From Calothrix sp. NIES-4105 (GTDB lineage Bacteria; Cyanobacteriota; Cyanobacteriia; Cyanobacteriales; Nostocaceae): a stretch of 64,000 nt of DNA. The stretch spans positions 6,337,614 through 6,401,613 of the forward strand of contig NZ_AP018290.1 in the NCBI RefSeq assembly GCF_002368415.1, in the 5' to 3' direction. The position numbers and the translations under genes were made by a program. This document shows, in pieces, positions 9,001-17,008 of this stretch. The notes beneath the pieces are model-generated. The model searched no databases. It was given only the letters and a program-made list of their open reading frames with translations, and was not told the origin of the DNA. Within the stretch, counting starts at the first letter, position 1. Each line of letters opens with the position of its first letter.

Positions 9001-9573
9001 ATAGTAAGGTGGGCATCGCTTCGCTCCGCTCAAGCGCAAGCCTTGCCCTGGTGAAAAAAGGCGCCTGCCTTACTCATTATGATTAATTTTGGGGTATTAA
9101 TTAGCAACGGATACAACGGATGTAACGGATAAGTTATTGTTTACAAACAAAATCTAGTTATCCAAAATCAACCATCCGTTACATTCGTTCATTATCCGTT
9201 GCCAATATTTCTACTCCCAGATTTTTTTACCACAGAGGCAGTAGAGACGCGATTAATCGCGTCTCTACACAGAGGAAAAAGGAATGAACTACAAAGAATA
9301 CGAAGAAAGAAATAAGAGGAGATAATTTAATGTGACATGCATTAAACGGGGATAATATTAGCTCTCTACGATAATTTTATTACGGTTACGCTACCGGACA
9401 TGATATAAGTCATTAAATTATATAGCAGTCCTAAATCATTCGTAAAATTTTAAACATGTATCTTCCTTTTCTTCCTTTGTGTCCTTTGTGTCTTTGTGGT
9501 TCGTCATAGAGATTTAATTTTTCACTTTGCAGTTAGGAATGCTATAACTCACCTTTATTATAACTTTGTTTGT
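9001..9573. repeat. Repeat-rich intergenic region
   Basis: In order this holds a degenerate GGTGGGC-type element just after the uppP relic and a long imperfect inverted repeat built from CAACGGATGTAACGGAT units (about 9103-9202). A perfect 28-base GTAGAGACGCGATTA-type palindrome follows at 9241-9268, and CTTTGTGTCCTTTGTG blocks at about 9470-9500. The CAACGGAT family recurs at about 24990, 48403 and 48650. No gene is seen. Confidence 0.75.
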
Positions 9574-10860
9574 ATGGCTAAACAGCTAGAATTACCTCTT
9601 GAAGGATGTGAAGCGCTTTCAACTCCTTTAAACACTTCCTCAACATTTGCAGACAATATGAAGTTACCTGTTCACCGCTGGTTTCGGTATAGTGCAGGAT
9701 TTTCGGCAATGTGGGTTGAGAGTTTAATTACTCAAGCTAGTAAGCAAGGAAATGTTACAGTTTTAGACCCATTTGCTGGTTCTGGAACAACTTTATTGGT
9801 ATCTGAAAAATTAGGCGCCCAATGTTACGGTGTTGAAGCTCATCCTTTTATTGTGCGTGTAGCAAGGGCAAAGTTATTATACAAAACGGATGTTGATAGT
9901 TATAGAGAGCATATACTTCATATTCTAAAAGTAGCTGATAACATACAAGGCTGTGTGCAAGATTATCCTAAATTAATTCGTAAATGTTTTAAGGATTCCT
10001 CATTAGAATGTTTAGATAAATTACGAAAAGCTTATTTACAGCTAGCTGATAATTCACCTCAATCAGAGTTAGCTTGGTTAACACTTGTAGCTATCCTTCG
10101 CCATGTTTCTCATGTTGGTACTGCACCTTGGCAATACGTTTTACCTAATAAAAGTAAACAATCTTACTTAGAACCAATTGTAGCATTTACTTTAATGGCA
10201 GAAACTATTGCCTCTGATATGATTACCACAAATGCAAAGTCTGTAACAGCGCAGATTATCCAATCAGACGCGCGCTACTGTCAAGGAGTGCCAGATAATA
10301 AATTTAATTTAGTAATTACCTCACCTCCTTACGCTAATAATTATGATTATGCAGACGCTACACGATTGGAAATGTGCTTTTTACAAGAAATTTCTGGTTG
10401 GGGTGATTTACAAACTGCCGCGCGACAATATTTAATTCGTTCATGCTCACAACATGTAACATCAAAAAATGTTAATTTAGATGAGGTTTTAGCATCAAGA
10501 GAATTAGAAGCTATTCAAGGAGCGATTACAGAAGTATGCTATAAATTATCTCAAGAAAGATTATTACATGGTGGAAAGAAAAATTATCATTTAATGATTG
10601 CTTGCTATTTTTTAGATATGGCTAAAGTTTGGATAGCATTGCGTAGAGTTTGTCAAGCAAATGCAAAGATTTGTTTTGTAATTGGAGATTCTGCCCCTTA
10701 TGGTATTTATATTCCAGTTATTGAGTGGCTAGGATTATTAGCTTGTAGTGCAGGATTTAAATCTTTTGAGTTTAAAAAGATTCGCGACCGTAACGTTAAA
10801 TGGAAAAATCGTAAGCATCAAGTTCCTCTTTGTGAGGGTTATTTGTGGGTTGATGGGTAA
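9574..10860 (+). CDS. DNA amino-methyltransferase (probable restriction-modification)
   Basis: This 428-residue protein, counted from the ATG at 9574 (MAKQLELPLEG), has the AdoMet motif DPFAGSGTT near residues 65-73 and the catalytic motif TSPPYANNYDY starting near residue 250. SPPY is characteristic of N4-cytosine or N6-adenine amino-methyltransferases. Motif I before motif IV with about 180 residues between them suggests the alpha-type order with an internal target-recognition region. The next gene is a likely endonuclease on the same strand, so the pair should be a type II system. The target sequence cannot be read from the protein. An upstream in-frame start at 9496 is less likely. Confidence 0.8.
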   Translation: MAKQLELPLEGCEALSTPLNTSSTFADNMKLPVHRWFRYSAGFSAMWVESLITQASKQGNVTVLDPFAGSGTTLLVSEKLGAQCYGVEAHPFIVRVARAKLLYKTDVDSYREHILHILKVADNIQGCVQDYPKLIRKCFKDSSLECLDKLRKAYLQLADNSPQSELAWLTLVAILRHVSHVGTAPWQYVLPNKSKQSYLEPIVAFTLMAETIASDMITTNAKSVTAQIIQSDARYCQGVPDNKFNLVITSPPYANNYDYADATRLEMCFLQEISGWGDLQTAARQYLIRSCSQHVTSKNVNLDEVLASRELEAIQGAITEVCYKLSQERLLHGGKKNYHLMIACYFLDMAKVWIALRRVCQANAKICFVIGDSAPYGIYIPVIEWLGLLACSAGFKSFEFKKIRDRNVKWKNRKHQVPLCEGYLWVDG

Positions 10861-10895
10861 TTGATGGGTAATTGATGGGTAATTAAAAAGGCTTT

Positions 10896-11759
10896 ATGGC
10901 AGAATCATATTCACATAAATGGGGGCAAATTATTGGAAATCTTATCCAAGAGTTTATTCGCGAAACCCTTCAAGAAGTAGCTTTGGCACATGGTTTTTAC
11001 TTAGATTATCAGAAAAAACGCGCTTGCCGAACTAGTAAAAAGGTTTCTTGGCAAGATAGATACGGTAATTTTCATGACCTTGATTATGTGTTAGAACGAG
11101 GTGGAGATGAAAATACCCGTGGACTTCCTGTCGCTTTTATTGAAACTGCTTGGCGCCGTTACACTAAGCATTCTAAGAACAAAGCACAAGAAATTGAAGG
11201 TGCGCTAATTCCCTTATCAGAAACTTACAGTAATCTCAACCCTTTTTTAGGTGTTATTTTAGCAGGAGTTTTTACAAAGGGCGCCCTTGAACAATTAGAG
11301 TCCAAGAAATTTAAGATTCTTTACTTAAAATATGAAAACATAGTTAAAGCATTTGCATCTGTTAGGATTAATGCATCCTTTGATGAAAGTACGCCAGAGA
11401 CAGAGTTTCAAGACAAGATTAATCGTTGGAATAATTTATCTGCTCAAGATATAGCAATTATCAAAACTCAATTACTTAGCTTGGAAAAACCTAATATAGA
11501 TACTTTTGTTAAGGAAGTAAATAAGTCGTTTAGTAGACGTATACAAAGTGTAAGTATTATAGTTTTACATGGATTGATACAGCAATTAGATTCGATTGAG
11601 AATGCAATTGAATATATTCAAAGTTATTCAGCTAGCCAAACTATAGTGGCGCCTATTTTAAAGTATGAGGTTGATATTCGTTACAATAATGGTGATATTA
11701 TTCATGCAATGTTTCAAGATAGGGCTGAAGCTATTAAATTTTTGATGACTTTTGCTTAA
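10896..11759 (+). CDS. Probable type II restriction endonuclease
   Basis: This 287-residue soluble protein follows the methyltransferase after 35 bases made of three near-copies of TTGATGGGTAA. It has an acidic cluster HDLDYVLE at about 60-67, and 20 residues later PVAFIETAWRRYTKHSKNK at about 79-97. That arrangement (Asp, then Glu followed by basic residues) resembles a PD-(D/E)XK nuclease core. The nuclease role is inferred from this pattern and from adjacency to the methyltransferase. I do not recognise a specific enzyme family or recognition site. Codon use and GGCGCC content resemble the neighbours, so there is no sign of recent transfer. Confidence 0.65.
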   Translation: MAESYSHKWGQIIGNLIQEFIRETLQEVALAHGFYLDYQKKRACRTSKKVSWQDRYGNFHDLDYVLERGGDENTRGLPVAFIETAWRRYTKHSKNKAQEIEGALIPLSETYSNLNPFLGVILAGVFTKGALEQLESKKFKILYLKYENIVKAFASVRINASFDESTPETEFQDKINRWNNLSAQDIAIIKTQLLSLEKPNIDTFVKEVNKSFSRRIQSVSIIVLHGLIQQLDSIENAIEYIQSYSASQTIVAPILKYEVDIRYNNGDIIHAMFQDRAEAIKFLMTFA

Positions 11760-12167
11760 TATTTTGATGACATTAGAGTTTTCTAAAAATTTGTAGTTCT
11801 TACTCACATAGAGTTTTCAACTCTATGCTAACAGCATAAGTCCTCTTACAGAGGACTCTAAATTTATTGTTATTTTTATTACTCTAAATTTTAGATTATG
11901 TCGTTTGTACTTAGAGGTGCAAGATGTCAGATAAGGTTTTGTTGGGTTCCGTAAAGCCTCCACCCAACCTACAAATATTCGTGCCGAGCAGTATGAGGAT
12001 TGCTACATATTAGAAGTCGGGCAACTGTTCAGTGAAAAACTTACCAAGCTACCCAACTCAGTTTTATATTCGCAATATTGTTACCAATACCACTGGAGTA
12101 GTTTCTGGACTCTTCTTTTTATCTCTCCTAACAAATTCCCATCTGCTAGCTCGCGAGTAGAAGAGCG
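11760..12167. other. Gene-free stretch between the REase and the DGR template
   Basis: Contains small hairpins (for example CCTCTTACAGAGG near 11842) and a TTGGGTTCCGTAAAGCCTCC repeat of the family that also lies near 21150, 22480, 24870 and 26620. The stretch next to the TR (12090-12167) shows no homology to the target gene. Confidence 0.5.
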
Positions 12168-12282
12168 CTCGCTCCACCAACCACAACCCGAAAACCAACG
12201 TTGTTGTTGTCGTTGTTGTTGTAGTTGCGACACGCCGAACGACAGTTTTCAGGATTGTTGTTCCACGAACCGCCGCGCAGCA
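12168..12282 (-). other. DGR template repeat (TR)
   Basis: A 115-base template that aligns with the VR at 14422-14532. On the minus strand it begins TGCTGCGCGGCGGTTCGTGG and then carries an adenine-rich core of AAC and AAT codons, equivalent to W-N-N-N-P-E-N. Next come C-R-S-A-C-R and then [10 protein letters not shown]. It ends with an adenine-poor block, GTTGGTTTTCGGGTTGTGG..., followed by GGAGCGAG. All 12 substitutions between TR and VR are at TR adenines. The last block differs from the VR just past GGAGCGAG (CGCTCTT versus GACTCTT), as expected for IMH* against IMH. It lies 126 bases downstream of the reverse transcriptase stop. Confidence 0.95.
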
Positions 12283-12407
12283 TCTAAGAGTGCCCACCCC
12301 ATGTTCAGTTTCTTGAAGAGACAGGCAGGGACACCTATCCTACACAGGCAGGGATGCCTGTTCCACAAGAGGTATGAATTACTATTATGTATATCATTGT
12401 TGGGAAT
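12283..12407. repeat. Short repeats between TR and RT
   Basis: Contains two near-copies of CAGGCAGGGA followed by CCTGTTCCACAAGAGG. This family recurs near 22595 and 24950. This interval may be part of the TR transcript. Confidence 0.5.
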
Positions 12408-13457
12408 CTATAATACAAAATCTTCAAAAATCTTTGTACGCAGGCGCCAGGTATCTCCATGTTTTAAGTGAGCTATCCAACTTCTGATCGAGTGCGTAAT
12501 TTGTTCAAGCTCAATTTTACCTTCCTCATACTCTGCTTTAAGCCTTTTTAATCTTCGCTTCGCGCGTCGTAGGTTTTCGGTACGCACCCTAATTCTATCT
12601 GGGAGTACACAAAATCCTAAGAAGTTGGCGCCATGACGAGTTTCAAAGAGTTGGCTTTTGGCTGGGTGGAGTATTAGTCTGAGAGTTGCTAAGTATTCTT
12701 CCATTGCCAGTCTTGCTTCTACTAAAAACTCTCTATCATCTGAAAATAAAGCAAAATCATCGACATAGCGAACGTATTTACTAACTTTGAGATTTTCTTT
12801 GATAAAGTGGTCAAAACCGTTTAGGTAAACATTGCCAAAGAATTGACTGGTTAAATTACCAACAGGCAACCCACGTCGTCGTAAAGGTGAAAGAACATCA
12901 TCACCTGGAAAATATTTATCATCTACATCAATTTGAGGATTGCTGTTATCAATAATTGTATCAATTAGCCATAGAGTATCTTTGCACTTAATTTTACGAC
13001 GCAAGAGAGTTTTTAGGATTTCATGGTCAATGCTGGGAAAATACTTTTTGATATCACACTGTAAGATATAGCGACTCGAACGAGCAAAATCAGTAAAACG
13101 ACGCAACGCACGGTGGGTTCCATAATTTACACGGTTCGCGTATGAATCATTGATATAAGTATTTTCAAAGATTGGTAGTATAATATTGCATAACGCATGA
13201 TGTACAACTCTATCTCGATACGGTGCTGCTGAAATCATACGTGGTCTTGGTTCTAATATCTGGAAAGTTTTATAGGCGCCTGGTTTATAGGTTTTTGATT
13301 CTAATTCAGTTTCCAGTTTTTCCAGTTCTGCTTGTAAGTCAAAGTTGAATTCTAAAACATTGTATCGATTTAGTTTTCCTTTCTGTGCCTTACGCGCGGC
13401 TGAATATAAATTCCAAAAGTCCGTAATTTGTGGGTAAAGATTACCGTGTCTTTTCAT
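12408..13457 (-). CDS. DGR reverse transcriptase
   Basis: This 349-residue enzyme copies the TR RNA into adenine-mutagenised cDNA for insertion at the VR. RT motifs in order are [20 protein letters not shown] (71-90), [12 protein letters not shown] with catalytic Asp135, [18 protein letters not shown] (196-213) and [11 protein letters not shown] with Asp233 and Asp234. The [10 protein letters not shown] motif and the short length are typical of DGR-type RTs rather than group II intron RTs, and there is no maturase or endonuclease domain. The frame extends upstream to 13529 through an intergenic palindrome. The ATG at 13457 ([11 protein letters not shown]) matches the family N-terminus. Avd lies just upstream and the TR just downstream. 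Confidence 0.95.
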   Translation of the reverse strand: MKRHGNLYPQITDFWNLYSAARKAQKGKLNRYNVLEFNFDLQAELEKLETELESKTYKPGAYKTFQILEPRPRMISAAPYRDRVVHHALCNIILPIFENTYINDSYANRVNYGTHRALRRFTDFARSSRYILQCDIKKYFPSIDHEILKTLLRRKIKCKDTLWLIDTIIDNSNPQIDVDDKYFPGDDVLSPLRRRGLPVGNLTSQFFGNVYLNGFDHFIKENLKVSKYVRYVDDFALFSDDREFLVEARLAMEEYLATLRLILHPAKSQLFETRHGANFLGFCVLPDRIRVRTENLRRAKRRLKRLKAEYEEGKIELEQITHSIRSWIAHLKHGDTWRLRTKIFEDFVL

Positions 13458-13513
13458 AGTAATTATTATATTTATACCAAATTTTTTAATACGTATACCA
13501 ATCCAATACGTAT

Positions 13514-13530
13514 GGTGGGCACTGCCCACC
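13514..13530. repeat. GGTGGGCA palindrome between avd and RT
   Basis: A copy of the 17-base GGTGGGCACTGCCCACC palindrome sits between the avd stop and the RT start, within the DGR operon. Confidence 0.85.
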
Positions 13531-13564
13531 CTACAAACTACAAACTCAATAATTATTATTGAAA

Positions 13565-13951
13565 TTATTGACCCTTCTTTATATTTTGCTGCTGCTTAAT
13601 CCATCCACCTAAACCGCAACCAATTTCATTAATTTGCCTTCCAGCACATCTAACTTTGTCTTGATCAAAAACATCCAAATCAAATAGCAACCATGTAAAG
13701 ATCCTTAAAATGTCTACCTTGGCATTTAATCGCTTTAACTTTTCTAATTTATCATTATCGTATCGCGCTTCTGATAAACCTTCCATTAAATCGTAAAGTC
13801 GGTTTACGATTCTATCTCCAAGACCAAACTTATGGTTTTTAGGTAAACGATTGAGAATTGGTACGTACCATATAATTAGCTTATAGGTTTTGTACATAAT
13901 CGGTAAGTCTTTCATAATGGGCAATTCTTTCATAATCGGCAAGTCTTCCAT
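13565..13951 (-). CDS. avd: DGR accessory protein Avd
   Basis: This 128-residue helical, basic protein of the Avd / four-helix-bundle family binds the reverse transcriptase and the TR RNA in DGR retrohoming. The pattern [20 protein letters not shown], then [19 protein letters not shown], is characteristic. The N-terminus contains three tandem copies of a six-residue unit ([18 protein letters not shown]), from an 18-base repeat. Three in-frame ATGs (13951, 13933, 13915) are therefore possible starts, with another Met just after the third unit. A GAGGT ribosome site five bases before 13951 supports the first. It lies 107 bases upstream of the RT start and downstream of the target gene. Confidence 0.93.
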   Translation of the reverse strand: MEDLPIMKELPIMKDLPIMYKTYKLIIWYVPILNRLPKNHKFGLGDRIVNRLYDLMEGLSEARYDNDKLEKLKRLNAKVDILRIFTWLLFDLDVFDQDKVRCAGRQINEIGCGLGGWIKQQQNIKKGQ

Positions 13952-14351
13952 GTTGTACCTCGAAAATGGTTAGTACTTCAGGTCTTCTGTTGTAATTTAC
14001 CCCAATCGAATTCGCTGTGGCGGCTTTTGTTATTTTTATTCGCCCAAGTTGATTTAGCTTAATAGTTTGTCTTAAATTAGAACATTTGTTCGCTACTCTC
14101 TCCTTGCAGGAGAGGGGTTGGGGAGAGGTTTTTAAAAATTTAAAAATGCAACAATATATTAATGTCTAGAATCTAATTAATCTTAAAGTGAAATAAAAAA
14201 GTCAATTTTATAAATAAATTTGCAGTACTATTTACTCAAATTATTGTGTAAAATTGTGATGTGACTAAAAATCAATTACACTGCTTGACAAAATTTTGAT
14301 TTTCACAGACAATATATTTAGTCGTGCTATCAAAAAAACAAAAAAAAATCG
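13952..14351. other. Intergenic stretch between target gene and avd
   Basis: AT-rich. It contains a CTCTCCTTGCAGGAGAG hairpin (about 14099-14115) followed by GGGGTTGGGGAGAGG, a repeat common in cyanobacterial intergenic DNA. The avd/RT promoter would be expected here. No gene is seen. Confidence 0.5.
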
Positions 14352-14366
14352 ACCGCCGAAGGCGGT
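14352..14366 (-). terminator. Hairpin downstream of VR followed by T-run
   Basis: On the minus strand ACCGCC-TTC-GGCGGT is followed by CGATTTTTTTTTG, a good intrinsic terminator for the target operon. DGR targets often have a DNA hairpin downstream of the VR that promotes homing, and this one lies about 55 bases past the VR end. It could serve either role or both. Confidence 0.7.
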
Positions 14367-14371
14367 AAGGG

Positions 14372-16942
14372 TTAGAAAAGTGCAAAGAGCAGAGGGCAAA
14401 AGTGTAAAGAATTAAAGAGTCCTCGCTCCACCAACCACAACCCGAAAACCAACGTCGTTGTCGAAGCTGCTGTAGACGCGACACGCCGAACGACAGTATA
14501 CAGGAATGAGGTCCACGAACCGCCGCGCAGCAACTTAAAAGTATTATCATTATCATTTTTAGTTAATTTTTCATCAAGCCAAGAAGAGCCATCTACAGGA
14601 GCATCTTCATAACTATCGTGCCAATCATCATTACACCATTCCCAGACATTGCCATGCATATCAAATAAGCCAAACATGTTAGCTATTTGAAAGCTGCCTA
14701 CAGGTGTTGTCTTTTCTCTAAATTCTCCCTTGGAACCAGAGCCATAAGTTTCGCTGCCATCATAATTCGCTAACTCTGGCGTAATTGTTTCGCCAAAGTG
14801 GAAGGGTGTAGTCGTGCCCGCGCGACAAGCATATTCCCACTCTGCTTCGCTAGGAAGTCGGTAGTTTTTTCCAGTGTATTTTGATAGTCTATCACAAAAT
14901 TCAACAGCATCGTACCAAGTTACATATTCTACAGGTAAATTTTCTCCTTTTTCTTCTTTAAAGTAAGACGGGTCGGGGTCAAGTTCGCGGTTAACCTGTG
15001 GAAGTGTTGCAACTGCCCGCCATTGGGCTTGGGTTATGGTGTATTTTCCCATGAAAAAGGGTGGAACTGTTACTTCGTGTTGAGGACGTTCATCATCAGT
15101 GCTTTCTTTTTCGGTTTTCGGCGCCCCCATCAAAAAGGCGCCTCCAGGTATCTCGACCATATCCAAGGTGACGTTGTTGGGAAGGTATTCTATAAAGTAT
15201 CGGGAGGAATGAGGATTTTTAGTAATGATGATTTGGGGTTTACGGCGCCCTACTTTTTTAACCTCTACTGTTGCCACATCAAATGTAAAAGGTTTGAGCA
15301 GGACTTTTTTACCGTTAATTTCCGCTTGGGTAACTTGCTCCCACTGTTCTTCTATCTCAGAAGCGATGCGAGCATAAATTCCTCCTAAGCGTTTTAACAC
15401 TTTTGCGGAGATTTGAGCAAATGCTTTTGTTTCAACCCCATCTATTTCGGCGAGTTCTGGCTTTCGTAACAAAGCGTAAAATTGATTAATACTCTTACCT
15501 AACCGTTCGGCGAAATGTTTGGAAACAGCATCGAAAACTTTTAAAGAACTTTGTTCAGAGGCAGCTTCTTGGAAATTATCGCGTATTTGTTCGTCGATAA
15601 AGATAAATCGTATATTATCGGGATTTGTATCGGGTGTAATGCCGCCCAAGGGTTTTATAATTCCACCAAGGAATACTTCGGCAACATGGACTTGCTGCGA
15701 TTCTTGAAGTAATTCTTTCTGGATTATATGGACTATGGGTAAGGTAATTACAGGTGCAGCAGAAAGTAAACTTGCGAGCTTGCGTGCCATTGGGGAACTT
15801 GTTAAGCGGAAGCTATTGGCTTGTTGCTCATAATTTGAGTCTTCAGTTTGAAAATCTTTGTCTAGCTCATCTTCAAGTGGCTCAAACTCTGATGGAAAAA
15901 CAAATCCGGTAGCTCTAGCATAGCTTTTTCCCGCTACCATCTCGCTCCAAGTTCTTGCTACCTCTGGTTCTAGGGTTAATACCGGAACTTTAATCCCGGT
16001 CGCAAAATTTATGCTGTCCCATAGTAATATCTCTTTGATGAGTAAACTTTGATTTGGTACTCCTGGCGCCGAATTTCCAAATTGTACCTTTGCTCCTAAG
16101 CTGAGTCCTGTTCTTAACCACATCCATTCGGGTAGCATTTGTACAATTGCAACCGGACTGTGCTTAACCCACATCTCAATTACTGATACGGCTTTTCCAT
16201 TACGCCAAATTTTGTCAACACAATCGCTAACTATTAATATAAGACTGCGACCGCTTGGGTCAATGAGTTCAGGGGGGTTATAGTAACGGTGAGGACGTTT
16301 TTTACTTACTCCTCGTTGCAGGACAACTTTATCTTCTTTATATATTAGTCCCCAAGTTCGTACATCACGAAAGGCGCCGCATTGTTCCAGCAGTTTCTGA
16401 AACTCTCGAATTGTTTTTCGCCAAAAAATCATCGACTCGCTTTCATCTACCACTAATACTAAATCAAACCAAGGTTCTAAGGCTTTTTTGAAGACAGGAA
16501 TAAAAATCTTTTGTTCAGCGGTAAGATTAACAGTAGCTTGCTCATCTAAAACTTTTTTACTACCCGAAGATATTTTTTGCATCAACGGACGCAATGCTCT
16601 GGCAAGTTGTAGAGGTTGCCGTAAAGATGGTGCGTCTGGAAGTGGAATGGGTTGAAAATTACCAGAACCTGATGTTGTACGGTTGCCTTCGGTATATACT
16701 TCAACCTTTGGTTCAATAGGAGGAGTTTCAACAGCGGTTTGGGAGGGGGGAGCAGAGGAAGAGGGTTTTGTGTCGGTTTCTGATTTTATTTCCGGAACTG
16801 ATGGAACATTAGAGGAAGCTTCAGCATTATCTTGATGTTTCAGTAACCAAAGAATATCCGCTATTTCTATGCTAGTTAACTCTAGTTTCTGGCTTAAAGC
16901 TGTAATTAGCTTACCAATACGTTGTGATACGTCCTCAGTCAT
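14372..16942 (-). CDS. DGR target: vWA/SAV_2336-like plus FGS-fold protein, frameshifted in VR
   Basis: 856 residues as read. Residues 1-35 are a short helical domain and 40-100 a Pro/Ser-rich linker. Residues about 140-590 are an SAV_2336/vWA-like domain with a MIDAS-type DESES at 166-170 and an LILIVSDCVDKIW strand. From about 595 runs a formylglycine-generating-enzyme/C-lectin fold domain: VEIPGGAFLMG, PPFFMGKYTITQAQW, RLPSEAEWEYACRAG, MHGNVWEWCNDDW, LLRGGSW. That domain is the usual DGR target scaffold. A net one-base deletion right after the GGSW codons shifts the frame. As read, the tail is TSFLYTVVRRVAST... and ends at 14372. Restoring one base gives C-R-S-A-C-R...[13 protein letters not shown] with a stop at 14412-14414. 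It lies 66 bases after the MoxR gene, so the two are likely co-transcribed. Confidence 0.9.
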   Translation of the reverse strand: MTEDVSQRIGKLITALSQKLELTSIEIADILWLLKHQDNAEASSNVPSVPEIKSETDTKPSSSAPPSQTAVETPPIEPKVEVYTEGNRTTSGSGNFQPIPLPDAPSLRQPLQLARALRPLMQKISSGSKKVLDEQATVNLTAEQKIFIPVFKKALEPWFDLVLVVDESESMIFWRKTIREFQKLLEQCGAFRDVRTWGLIYKEDKVVLQRGVSKKRPHRYYNPPELIDPSGRSLILIVSDCVDKIWRNGKAVSVIEMWVKHSPVAIVQMLPEWMWLRTGLSLGAKVQFGNSAPGVPNQSLLIKEILLWDSINFATGIKVPVLTLEPEVARTWSEMVAGKSYARATGFVFPSEFEPLEDELDKDFQTEDSNYEQQANSFRLTSSPMARKLASLLSAAPVITLPIVHIIQKELLQESQQVHVAEVFLGGIIKPLGGITPDTNPDNIRFIFIDEQIRDNFQEAASEQSSLKVFDAVSKHFAERLGKSINQFYALLRKPELAEIDGVETKAFAQISAKVLKRLGGIYARIASEIEEQWEQVTQAEINGKKVLLKPFTFDVATVEVKKVGRRKPQIIITKNPHSSRYFIEYLPNNVTLDMVEIPGGAFLMGAPKTEKESTDDERPQHEVTVPPFFMGKYTITQAQWRAVATLPQVNRELDPDPSYFKEEKGENLPVEYVTWYDAVEFCDRLSKYTGKNYRLPSEAEWEYACRAGTTTPFHFGETITPELANYDGSETYGSGSKGEFREKTTPVGSFQIANMFGLFDMHGNVWEWCNDDWHDSYEDAPVDGSSWLDEKLTKNDNDNTFKLLRGGSWTSFLYTVVRRVASTAASTTTLVFGLWLVERGLFNSLHFCPLLFALF
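14422..14532 (-). other. DGR variable repeat (VR)
   Basis: 111 bases at the 3' end of the target gene, matching the 115-base TR. Codon by codon from TGG, TR AAC-AAC-AAT-CCT-GAA-AAC corresponds to VR [-]AC-CTC-ATT-CCT-GTA-TAC. After CGC, TR AAC-TAC-AAC-AAC-AAC-GAC-AAC-AAC-AAC corresponds to VR GTC-TAC-AGC-AGC-TTC-GAC-AAC-GAC with one AAC missing. All 12 substitutions are at TR adenines and none at C, G or T. The only other differences are a lost A and a lost AAC. The invariant 3' block before GGAGCGAG should be the IMH. Confidence 0.95.
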
Positions 16943-17008
16943 ATTATCTCCCCTGGCGCCAACTATTAATAATAAAGAATAACGAGGACTATATGCAACA
17001 TTATGTTG

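Noticed and set aside
12064-12297. A 77-codon minus-strand frame ([12 protein letters not shown]...) over the TR
   Set aside because: It is a wrong-frame reading of the DGR template. The frame matching the target gives [12 protein letters not shown], and the segment has no start or ribosome site of its own.
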